From: Candidatus Brocadiales bacterium
GTDB taxonomy: Bacteria > Planctomycetota > Brocadiia > Brocadiales > Bathyanammoxibiaceae
Assembly (NCBI GenBank): GCA_030586765.1
Contig: JAUQZZ010000098.1
Span: forward strand, 1 to 7,513
Reading direction: 5' to 3'
DNA: 7,513 nucleotides
Below the pieces are notes generated by a model that made no database searches, was not told where the DNA came from, and saw nothing but the letters and a program-made list of their open reading frames with translations. Below are positions 1 to 5,660 of this stretch, one piece after another. Made by a program: the position numbers and the translations under genes. Positions within the stretch are counted from its first letter, which is position 1. Every line of letters begins with the position of its first letter.

Positions 1-50
1 TCGCTTCGCCCTGAACCTAGTATGGTTCAGGGCTTCGCTCAGAATGACAT
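1..50 (-). repeat. Interspersed palindromic repeat, copy A
   Basis: On the minus strand a box TGTCATTCTGAGCGAAGC (49 down to 32) leads into a perfect 10-bp inverted repeat, GCCCTGAACC at 8-17 and GGTTCAGGGC at 24-33, with a 6-nt loop. The heptamer GCTTCGC flanks the palindrome as a direct repeat at 3-9 and 32-38. From memory, the TCATTCTGAGCGAAGC box is a common interspersed, REP-like sequence in many environmental bacterial genomes, often mistranslated as spurious CHSERS peptides. The element may continue beyond the left edge of the window. It does not look coding. Confidence 0.7.
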
Positions 51-81
51 ATAGTGTTAGAGCAACTTAAGAGGTCTTGCG

Positions 82-134
82 TTGTAGTGGTCGAGCTTGC
101 TCGACAATAAGCAGAGCAAGCTCTGCCACTACAA
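82..134. repeat. Palindromic mini-element with TTGTAGTGG ends
   Basis: Terminal inverted repeats TTGTAGTGG (82-90) and CCACTACAA (126-134) enclose two small hairpins: TCGAGC-TT-GCTCGA at 91-104 and GCAGAGC-AA-GCTCTGC at 111-126, which shares its last base with the right end. The inner arms GAGCTTGCTC (93-102) and GAGCAAGCTC (114-123) are also complementary, so the whole unit can fold as one long hairpin. A further partial copy of the right end, TTTGCCACTACAAAA, occurs at 225-239 just before the TusA gene. The structure resembles a small non-autonomous mobile or REP-type element. No transposase is present. Confidence 0.7.
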
Positions 135-160
135 AAATTGATATGATTCAACGAGTTAAA

Positions 161-222
161 TGTGCCAGAGGCGAACCCGCCTGAGGCGGGCTTCGCTACG
201 CTCGCAATGACGCCCTGGCACA
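161..222. repeat. 62-bp palindromic element (repeat copy B)
   Basis: The ends TGTGCCAG (161-168) and CTGGCACA (215-222) are exact inverted repeats, extended imperfectly inward by AGGCG and CGCC. Inside lies a stem-loop at 171-196 (GCGAA-C-CCGCC paired with GGCGGG-C-TTCGC around TGA) followed by GCTTCGCTACGCTCGCAATG (190-209). Read on the minus strand the latter is a TCATTGCGAGCG..GCGAAGC box, a diverged relative of the box in copy A at 32-49. Copy B therefore has the same plan as copy A, conserved box plus its own palindrome, set within an outer pair of terminal repeats. Noncoding. Confidence 0.65.
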
Positions 223-236
223 ACTTTGCCACTACA

Positions 237-242
237 AAAGGA
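237..242 (+). promoter_or_regulatory. Ribosome binding site of the TusA gene
   Basis: AAAGGA lies 5 nt before the ATG at 248 and 2 nt before the ATG at 245, so it favours the second start. It overlaps the end of the repeat-derived sequence TTTGCCACTACAAAA (225-239). The translation signal of this gene may therefore have been partly built from, or displaced by, a repeat insertion. Confidence 0.5.
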
Positions 243-247
243 TTATG

Positions 248-487
248 ATGACAGGCGAAGAGAAACCAGACGATAGCATAGACCTCCGTGGGGTCCTCTG
301 CCCTATAAACTTTGTGAAGACCAAGTTGAAGCTGGAAGAGATGGAAAGCGGCCAGGTCCTGGAGGTCTTCCTTGATGATGGGGAGCCCATGCGCAGCGTC
401 CCCAGGAGTGTAAAGGAGGAGGGCCACAGGGTTATCCAGGTAGAAAACCTGGGGAAGGCCTATAGACTCCTCATAAAGAAGGGTTGA
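248..487 (+). CDS. tusA: TusA-family sulfurtransferase / sulfur carrier
   Basis: A complete small protein of about 79-80 residues, typical for the TusA/SirA/YeeD family. TusA-type proteins carry persulfide sulfur on a conserved N-terminal cysteine, for tRNA thiolation or for other sulfur-transfer routes in the cytoplasm. The signature is LRGVLCPINFVKTKLKLE near residues 14-31: the active cysteine and following proline are present, but the usual CPxP reads CPIN, so the second proline is missing. The C-terminal half, with VFLDDGEPMRSVPRSVKEEGH, matches the family fold. Two ATGs lie in tandem at 245 and 248. The AAAGGA at 237-242 is 5 nt from the second and only 2 nt from the first, so I prefer 248. 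The gene stands alone, with palindromic repeats upstream and a terminator downstream. The family is secure; the physiological partner is unknown. Confidence 0.85.
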   Translation: MTGEEKPDDSIDLRGVLCPINFVKTKLKLEEMESGQVLEVFLDDGEPMRSVPRSVKEEGHRVIQVENLGKAYRLLIKKG

Positions 488-504
488 GTAGCGCCCCAGA
501 GATT

Positions 505-571
505 CTGTAGCGTCTGGTCTCCGTACCAGACGTTTCTTTTTTGCGTCAGATACGGAGGTCGGACGCTACAG
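505..571. repeat. Long imperfect inverted repeat in the convergent intergenic region
   Basis: Two 21-nt arms at 505-525 and 551-571 are reverse complements with only three mismatches. Both outer ends read CTGTAGCGTC when each arm is viewed inward. The 25-nt spacer (526-550) holds the right half of a smaller terminator hairpin and its T-run. The unit lies between the tail-to-tail TusA and FAD oxidoreductase genes. Its symmetric ends and short size look like a palindromic mobile-type or REP element captured as an intergenic terminator. Confidence 0.7.
511..542 (+). terminator. Rho-independent terminator after the TusA gene
   Basis: CGTCTGGT (511-518) pairs perfectly with ACCAGACG (525-532) around the 6-nt loop CTCCGT, and TTTCTTTTTT (533-542) follows. 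This is a textbook intrinsic terminator reading rightward, 23 nt after the TusA stop codon. Read leftward it is not followed by a T-run, so it should not work well for the oxidoreductase arriving from the other side. Confidence 0.85.
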
Positions 572-638
572 GGATTTTGGAGAAGCCTAAGGCGGACACC
601 TCAGGCACACGACTTGCCTTTTGCAAAAATTTTCAACC

Positions 639-2000
639 TTATTTGATTCCGAATTTTTGCTTTATTAGGCCATAAAGGGTGACAGATAGGAGGGAAATCT
701 GCAGTCTAAGATTAAAGAGTTCAAAAAAGACCTCTTTATATGGGGCATCCCCTGTCACCAAGTTCCAAAGCCCCTCATTTATTCTATGGGCAATCCACCT
801 CTCTCTATGGACCCTGGCATACTCTAAGCGCTCAGTGAGTACCCTTCTCTGAGAGGCGACGAGGTCGAAGGTGCGGAACATCAGTTTACCGTAGAGATTG
901 TCCCTGGCAAAGATTTTTCTGGCTGGTTTATAGTAACCCCTCTCAAAGGCCTCCTTAGATACGCCCTCCCTGAAGGCCGTCTGGGCCGCAAGCTTGGCCA
1001 CTACAAAGGCGGACTCTATACCGTTCTTATAAGACCTGGATACCCCGGCATCTCCAATGATTACCAGTCTGTCACTGTAGGGCTGGAATGGAGTGCTCAC
1101 GGAGATCTTAGGAAAGCATATGCAGCAGTTCTTTAACACTTCCGGCCCCTGAGGTAGTATCTTCACTACCACAGGATGGCTGAGGAACTCTTTTACCTGG
1201 GATATGTTTATATCCCGCCTTCCTACCACCGCTATAGTAAGGTAGTCCCCTCTGGGTGTTATAGAGGCAAATTCTATCTCTTTCATGCCCAGGGCGAAGA
1301 CGTGGATGGTTTTGTTGCATGTTGCGGCTATAGCTTCTTTACCTAGCGGTACATCCAGTATACAGGACTTGATGGTACGAGGCGGGACGTAGCCAAAGCC
1401 CTTTTTCCCGAAGTGTTCTATAGTGGGGGTGTTTAATCCGAAGGCCCCTACTACTAGGTCGGCAGGGAGTTCTTCCCCATCTCCATATAGTACCTGTGTC
1501 CTGGCCTGGATGTGGGAGGGAAGGATAACATCTTTCACCTCCTGGGGGATTACCCTGGCGCCCCGCCGCTCTACCAGCCTGAGGAGGAAGTTGTCGAAGC
1601 TAATATCTTCTGTATAATGGGAGTGGACAGGGCCAGCCCCACGGAAGACGGTTACTATCCTGGGCTTGTGACCGGGTTCTGGATGATGAAGCTGGAGGTG
1701 GTCATCCTGCGTGAAGAAGGAATAACGCTCTATCTCCGTCTGTATGCATCTTGGGGGGACCTGGATATCTTCCTGGTCTAATCTTTCCCTCAACCTCTCT
1801 GCCAGGACGCCTACGCTCATGTTGCAGGCGCTTCTACCAGCCCTGGTAAAGTTTCTTGTCTCGAAGATAGTTATGGAGACCTCAAGGCCCATCTTCCGTG
1901 CCAGGCGGAGGGCAAAGTTGGCAAAGAAAGAGCCGGCTGGCCCGCCACCAATAATGGCTATCTTTGACCCATTTCTCAGGGGAATTCTGTTATTTAACAT
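639..2000 (-). CDS. FAD-dependent oxidoreductase, geranylgeranyl-reductase-like
   Basis: A 453-residue flavoprotein. The N-terminal Rossmann motif KIAIIGGGPAGSFFANF (GGGPAG at 18-23) and the acidic residue ending the second beta strand (FE at 46-47) form the ADP-binding site. The second FAD motif, RLVIIGDAGVSRSYKNGIES, lies at about residues 311-330 with the GD pair at 316-317. This pattern is that of the FixC / geranylgeranyl reductase / p-hydroxybenzoate hydroxylase-like superfamily. A GRSACNMSVGV segment (about 55-65) sits where some relatives carry a cysteine-containing substrate-pocket motif. The last 25 residues are hydrophobic and basic and could associate with the membrane; there is no signal peptide. 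The ATG overlaps the end of rarA by 11 bp, so the two are very probably co-transcribed and translationally coupled; no good Shine-Dalgarno is seen. The reductase or hydroxylase substrate, possibly an isoprenoid or other lipid, cannot be told from sequence. Confidence 0.85.
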   Translation of the reverse strand: MLNNRIPLRNGSKIAIIGGGPAGSFFANFALRLARKMGLEVSITIFETRNFTRAGRSACNMSVGVLAERLRERLDQEDIQVPPRCIQTEIERYSFFTQDDHLQLHHPEPGHKPRIVTVFRGAGPVHSHYTEDISFDNFLLRLVERRGARVIPQEVKDVILPSHIQARTQVLYGDGEELPADLVVGAFGLNTPTIEHFGKKGFGYVPPRTIKSCILDVPLGKEAIAATCNKTIHVFALGMKEIEFASITPRGDYLTIAVVGRRDINISQVKEFLSHPVVVKILPQGPEVLKNCCICFPKISVSTPFQPYSDRLVIIGDAGVSRSYKNGIESAFVVAKLAAQTAFREGVSKEAFERGYYKPARKIFARDNLYGKLMFRTFDLVASQRRVLTERLEYARVHRERWIAHRINEGLWNLVTGDAPYKEVFFELFNLRLQISLLSVTLYGLIKQKFGIK

Positions 2001-3348
2001 CTTTTTGTACTGAGTCCTTTTCCGGAGATGAGGGTACCTTTCTCCGCCACTTTTCCAGCCTTTCTTTTATCTCCGCCTCGAGGCCTATTCCCTTTGGTTC
2101 ATAATAAGGCCTGCAAGAGGGTAGGTATTCCTGTTCTATCCATTGACCTGGATAGTTATGGGGGTATTTGTAGCCCTCGCCATGACCTAGTTTGGCTGCC
2201 CCTGGGTAGTTGGTATCCTTGAGGTGTTTGGGTACTGGCTGGGTCCTTTCCTTTCTCACATCCTCCAGGGCCTTTTCTATGGCCAGGTAAGAGGCATTGC
2301 TCTTTGGTGCACAGGCCACATAGGTAACGGCCTGGGCCAGGGGTATCCGTGCCTCTGGTAATCCCACAAACTCAGATACGCCCAGGGCTGCATTGGCCAG
2401 GACCAGGGCCATGGGGTCTGCGTTCCCTACGTCCTCCGCTGCCAGGATAACTATCCTGCGGGCAATAAAGCGTGGGTCTTCCCCGGCCTCCAGCATCTTG
2501 GCCATCCAGTACAGGGCGGCATCTGGGTCTCCGCCACGCATACTTTTTATAAAGGCGGAGGCGGCATCGTAATGCGCATCGCCCTCCTTATCATATACGA
2601 TAGCCTTCCTCTGGATAGATTCCTCTGCCACCCCGAGGCTGTAGTGGAGGATGCCCTTAGAGTCTGGTTTAATAGAGAGTACCCCAACCTCTAAGGCGTT
2701 AAGGGCGCGCCGTGCGTCACCCTCAGACATCTCTGCCAGGTGGTCCAGGGCCTCTTCATCTATTTCTACGTGGAGATTGCCTAGACCTCTTTCCTTATCT
2801 GTCAGGGCCTTCCTTAAGATGAGTTTTACGTCCTCTTTAGAGAGGGGCTCAAATTGGAAGATCTGGGAGCGGGATACCAGGGGAGAATTAATAGCAAAGA
2901 ATGGGTTATGGACTGTTGCCCCTATAAGGATTACCGTTCCTTTTTCTACATCTGGCAGGAGTATATCTTGTTGGGTACGATTAAAGTGGTGGAGTTCGTC
3001 CACAAAGAGTATAGTCCTTTGTTTTAACCTGAGGGCACGTTCCTTTGCCTCTCGAAGGATTCGTCGGACGTCCTTAATATTGGAGGAAGCGGCATTTAAA
3101 TCTTCAAAATGGGCCTGGGTGGTGTAGGCAATAACATGGGCCAGGGCAGTCTTTCCTGTGCCAGGTGGGCCATAAAAGAGTACAGAACTAAGTTTGTCGG
3201 CCTTGAGCATCCTCCTCAGGAGCTTATCTGGGCCAAAGAAGTGGACCTGGCCCGCAAAGTCCTCTATCTTCCTGGGGCGCATCCTTAGGGCTAGGGGGGC
3301 ATTGGGGTCAATCTTCTCCTCAACTTTGGTGAAACTAAAGAGCTCCAT
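1990..3348 (-). CDS. rarA: Replication-associated recombination protein A (AAA+ ATPase)
   Basis: A 452-residue protein of the RarA/MgsA/WRNIP1 family, at the usual length of about 430-450. These tetrameric clamp-loader-like ATPases act at stalled replication forks, interacting with SSB and single-stranded DNA ends. Visible in order: the N-terminal LALRMRPRKIEDFAGQ segment typical of the family, Walker A GPPGTGKT (60-67), Walker B ILFVDELHHFNRTQQD (from 113), sensor-1 region IGATVHNPFF (from 142), and a likely arginine finger in SPLVSR (R160). The C-terminal half holds the MgsA tetramerisation region with the characteristic KYPHNYPGQW near the end. It starts 18 nt after the U-rich tail of the 6S RNA. 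No Shine-Dalgarno stands before the ATG (upstream reads ATTTAATGCT), so translation may be weak or leaderless-like. The downstream oxidoreductase overlaps its 3' end. Confidence 0.96.
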   Translation of the reverse strand: MELFSFTKVEEKIDPNAPLALRMRPRKIEDFAGQVHFFGPDKLLRRMLKADKLSSVLFYGPPGTGKTALAHVIAYTTQAHFEDLNAASSNIKDVRRILREAKERALRLKQRTILFVDELHHFNRTQQDILLPDVEKGTVILIGATVHNPFFAINSPLVSRSQIFQFEPLSKEDVKLILRKALTDKERGLGNLHVEIDEEALDHLAEMSEGDARRALNALEVGVLSIKPDSKGILHYSLGVAEESIQRKAIVYDKEGDAHYDAASAFIKSMRGGDPDAALYWMAKMLEAGEDPRFIARRIVILAAEDVGNADPMALVLANAALGVSEFVGLPEARIPLAQAVTYVACAPKSNASYLAIEKALEDVRKERTQPVPKHLKDTNYPGAAKLGHGEGYKYPHNYPGQWIEQEYLPSCRPYYEPKGIGLEAEIKERLEKWRRKVPSSPEKDSVQKDVK

Positions 3349-3365
3349 AGCATTAAATCGAGACT

Positions 3366-3556
3366 AAAAAGAAAAAGCTCCAGCCTGCCGTGAGAGGTGT
3401 TTGTTCGAGAACCCGCATTTAAGGTGGGAGATCTGTAGAGGGCTTTACAATTGACCGTTACGGTCCATGTGCTGCCTTCTTAACTAGACTCCCATTCGGT
3501 TCGAGGTGTCGGTTCGAACCAAATTACCTTCGTACACGAACAGGCCAGAGCTTTCC
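3366..3556 (-). ncRNA. ssrS: 6S RNA
   Basis: 6S RNA mimics an open promoter and sequesters the housekeeping RNA polymerase holoenzyme. Read on the minus strand, a 14-bp closing stem pairs 3554-3541 with 3387-3374 (two G-U pairs). It is followed by a UU bulge opposite a single G, then CGUG (3538-3535) with CACG (3392-3389). E. coli 6S has the same bulge geometry (GAUG-UU-CGC against GCG-G-CAUC), which sets the strand. A central bubble of about 40 and 32 nt follows, its 5' side holding a possible GGTTCG/CGAACC hairpin. Next comes the helix TGGGAG/CTCCCA (3494-3489 with 3430-3425) and an apical hairpin GACCG-TAA-CGGTC (3465-3453). The stem runs into a TTTTTCTTTTT tail. The length of about 190 nt fits. 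The neighbourhood, directly upstream of rarA and divergent from purN, also fits. The call is by structure and context, not a covariance search. Confidence 0.85.
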
Positions 3557-3562
3557 ACCAAA

Positions 3563-3591
3563 ATTTTAACAGATTGTCAAGACGAATTCAA
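3563..3591 (-). promoter_or_regulatory. Sigma70-type promoter of the 6S RNA
   Basis: On the minus strand -35 TTGAAT (3591-3586), a 17-nt spacer and -10 TAAAAT (3568-3563) place the start about 7 nt on, near 3556. That is exactly where GGAAAGCTC begins the closing stem. A perfect TTGACA also occurs at 3580-3575, but it is only 6 nt from this -10 and would need a different, unseen -10. The match between predicted start and stem supports the minus-strand assignment of the RNA. Confidence 0.6.
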
Positions 3592-3670
3592 GAGGGAACT
3601 AAAAACTTCTTGTATATTGGTGTGAGTGCGTAGCCTTTTAGGTACTGCTAGCTAATTAGAGAAAGCCGTA

Positions 3671-3698
3671 TTGCTTTTTTACTGCTAACTGTTAAAAT
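3671..3698 (+). promoter_or_regulatory. Weak candidate promoter for purN
   Basis: TAAAAT at 3693-3698 is a good -10 and is preceded at 16 nt by a poor -35, TTGCTT (3671-3676). It would give a 5' leader of about 45 nt before purN. The stretch 3592-3748 shows no other clear gene, hairpin-terminator or riboswitch-like structure that I can support. Confidence 0.3.
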
Positions 3699-3748
3699 AA
3701 ACACGTTGATGCCTACCTTTGCACTAAGTCAATAAAGTAAATAGAGAT

Positions 3749-4372
3749 ATGGCAAGGCCTATAAACTTAGCTGTACTCATATCTGGAAGTGGAAGGACCT
3801 TGCAGAATCTCATCGATAAGATAGAGGAGGGTTCCCTTGAGGCCAGGATAGAGCTAGTAATTAGTAGCCGTCCAGACGCCCTGGGCCTACAGAGGGCAAA
3901 AGACCACGGCATACCCACGGCTGTAGTAGATAGAAAGGACTTTAAGGGAATTAATGACTTCAGCAAGGCCATAACCCAGCAGTTAGATAACTACGAGACA
4001 GACCTGGTGGTTCTAGCGGGGTTTAATTGCTTGTACAGGATACCTGAAAGATATATAGGCAAGGTAATGAACATACATCCTGCCCTGATACCCGCCTTCT
4101 GCGGCAAGGGTTACTATGGAGACAAGGTGCATCAGGCGGTGCTGGACTATGGAGTGAAGCTCACTGGGTGCACAGTGCATTTTGCCGATAATAGTTATGA
4201 CCACGGGCCTATAATCCTCCAGCGCCCTGTCCCGGTCCTGAATGGCGATACCCCAGAGAGTCTGGCCCAGAGGGTCTTTAAGGAGGAGTGTATAGCCTAT
4301 CCCGAGGCCATAAGACTCTTCCAGCAAGGAAGGCTCAAGCTAGAGGGGAGAAGGGTGAGAATCCTTCCCTAA
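3749..4372 (+). CDS. purN: Phosphoribosylglycinamide formyltransferase (GART)
   Basis: A complete 207-residue protein catalysing transfer of the formyl group from 10-formyltetrahydrofolate to glycinamide ribonucleotide, the third step of de novo purine synthesis, in the cytoplasm. The phosphate-binding loop is LISGSGRTLQN (10-20). The catalytic triad can be read as Asn108 and His110 in NIHPALIP and Asp151 in YDHGPIILQ. Between them sits FCGKGYYGDKVHQAV in place of the GLHTH/GLHAH loop of E. coli-type enzymes, with a few extra residues. The GKG-x-YG form occurs in several non-proteobacterial lineages (from memory). The ATG at 3749 is preceded only by a weak purine run (AATAGAGAT). It is the first gene of a two-gene operon with the M16 peptidase, one base downstream, and is divergent from the 6S RNA. 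Confidence 0.95.
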   Translation: MARPINLAVLISGSGRTLQNLIDKIEEGSLEARIELVISSRPDALGLQRAKDHGIPTAVVDRKDFKGINDFSKAITQQLDNYETDLVVLAGFNCLYRIPERYIGKVMNIHPALIPAFCGKGYYGDKVHQAVLDYGVKLTGCTVHFADNSYDHGPIILQRPVPVLNGDTPESLAQRVFKEECIAYPEAIRLFQQGRLKLEGRRVRILP

Positions 4373-4373
4373 G

Positions 4374-5660
4374 ATGTATACTTACAGCAAAGAAATACTG
4401 CCCAACGGGCTCCGCATACTCTATATCCAGATGCCCCATATCCATTCCGTGGTTATGGCAGCCTACGTTGGGGTAGGTTCCCGCTATGAGGTAGAGGAGA
4501 AACTAGGGCTTTCCCACCTCCTGGAGCATATGCTCTTTCGGGGTCCACGAGGATTTCGGAGTTCCTTCGAACTCCTACAGACTATAGACGACATTGGAGG
4601 GGAACTGGATGCCTATACCTCTCCAGAACATTCTGCCATACTGATTCAGGTACATAAAAAGCACTGTAAGCAAGGACTGGAGATCCTGGGGGATATCCTG
4701 CTGGGAGGAAAATTCAGGCATGAGGATATGGAGACGGAAAAACATATCGTACAGGAAGAGATCAGCCAATTTATGGACAACAAGGGGGACTATATATGCA
4801 TCGATGACCTCTCCTATAATCTTATGTGGAAAAAGGGCTCCATGAACGCCGCCTCCTTTGGGGATAGAAAGACCATTGCAAGGATCTCCAGGGAAGACCT
4901 TGAAGGACATTACTCGAGATTCTTTGTGCCAGAGAATGTGGTCTTGTGCATGAGTGGAAACTTCGATAAGGAGGAGGCAAGCCTTTGGGTGAGGAATATC
5001 TTCGAAAACTTCCAGGGGAAGCTAGATGTGGAGAAACCCGGACTCAGCACGGATCAAAAGGCACCCAGGTGTATCTTCAAAAAGGTACACTCTCAGATGA
5101 TTCACTTTAAGCTCTGCCATAAGGCCTATCCTTATAAGCATCCCAATGTCCTCATAATGCTCCTGATAACTGATGTACTAGGAGGGGGCATAAGTTCCAG
5201 ACTCCTTTCCAACGTCAGGGAGCGCCTGGGTTTGGTCTATGAGATCACCTCTTACCCTACCCTCTTTTCTGATGTGGGCTCAATAGATATATATACCTCC
5301 ACAAAAAGGACAAATTTTGGGAAGACAGCAAGGGCCATAATGGATGAGGTTCACAAACTAGTGGAATATGGTATCTCTCCGGAGGAACTGAGGAAGACGG
5401 AGGAAAGGGTATTCAGTCAGATGCAGCTCACTATGGACAGTCCCCTAGGCATGGCCAACTGGTTTGGTACTGAGGAGCTCATGATAAGGCCAGAGAAACC
5501 CGATACACCCGAGGTTCAGGCAGAAAAGGTGCACAATATACGCCTGGAAGAGGTGTCCAGGGTAGTAAAGGATATCTTTGTGCCTGAGAAGCGTAATCTT
5601 GTGGTAGTAGGTGCTGCAGGTTGGTGGGAAAGAAGGAAGGTAAGGAGACTCTTGGAGTAG
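4374..5660 (+). CDS. M16 family zinc metallopeptidase (processing-peptidase-like)
   Basis: A 428-residue protein of the pitrilysin/insulinase superfamily, in the short form of about 420 residues related to mitochondrial processing peptidase beta and bacterial YmxG/PqqL-like proteins. The inverted zinc motif HLLEH is at residues 48-52, with His48 and His52 as ligands and Glu51 as catalytic base. The third ligand is expected in EKHIVQEEI, at Glu128 or Glu129, the correct distance on. The C-terminal domain has the conserved GGGISSRLLSNVRERLGLVYEI signature with the Arg and Tyr that complete the active site, so this looks like an active subunit that would work as a dimer. No signal peptide is visible, so it is probably cytoplasmic. 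It begins one base after the purN stop codon and is presumably translated by coupling. The substrate is unknown. Its stop codon abuts that of the converging XRE gene. Confidence 0.93.
   Translation: MYTYSKEILPNGLRILYIQMPHIHSVVMAAYVGVGSRYEVEEKLGLSHLLEHMLFRGPRGFRSSFELLQTIDDIGGELDAYTSPEHSAILIQVHKKHCKQGLEILGDILLGGKFRHEDMETEKHIVQEEISQFMDNKGDYICIDDLSYNLMWKKGSMNAASFGDRKTIARISREDLEGHYSRFFVPENVVLCMSGNFDKEEASLWVRNIFENFQGKLDVEKPGLSTDQKAPRCIFKKVHSQMIHFKLCHKAYPYKHPNVLIMLLITDVLGGGISSRLLSNVRERLGLVYEITSYPTLFSDVGSIDIYTSTKRTNFGKTARAIMDEVHKLVEYGISPEELRKTEERVFSQMQLTMDSPLGMANWFGTEELMIRPEKPDTPEVQAEKVHNIRLEEVSRVVKDIFVPEKRNLVVVGAAGWWERRKVRRLLE

Noticed and set aside
1..240. CRISPR array
   Set aside because: The repeats are not regularly spaced, are not identical and have no spacers.
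17..427. 136-residue minus-strand open frame across the repeats and the TusA gene
   Set aside because: Its C-terminal part (CHSERSPEP) is a translation of the interspersed repeat box, and its N-terminal part is antisense to a clear TusA protein.
585..606. Hairpin GCCTAAGG/CCTCAGGC as a terminator for the FAD oxidoreductase
   Set aside because: The stem has a mismatch and is not followed by a T-run on the minus strand.
2651..3127. 158-residue plus-strand open frame inside rarA
   Set aside because: Serine- and arginine-rich shadow of the AAA+ gene on the opposite strand; the rarA frame holds Walker A and B.
3370..3560. tRNA- or tmRNA-like reading of the plus strand (GGTTCGAACC and a CCACCA near 3555-3560)
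   Set aside because: GGTTCGAACC resembles a T-arm, but there is no acceptor stem or anticodon arm at the right spacing. The whole region folds better as 6S RNA on the minus strand.
3370..3560. 6S RNA on the plus strand
   Set aside because: The stem is palindromic enough to fold either way. The UU/G bulge orientation, the U-rich tail at the minus-strand 3' end and the promoter at 3563-3591 all favour the minus strand.
3642..3692. Near repeat of TACTGCTA before purN as operator sites
   Set aside because: Only two short copies with no symmetry or spacing typical of a regulator site; likely chance in an A/T-rich leader.
3724..3972. 82-residue minus-strand open frame over the purN start
   Set aside because: Antisense to the glycine-rich loop region of purN, with no recognisable motif or ribosome binding site.
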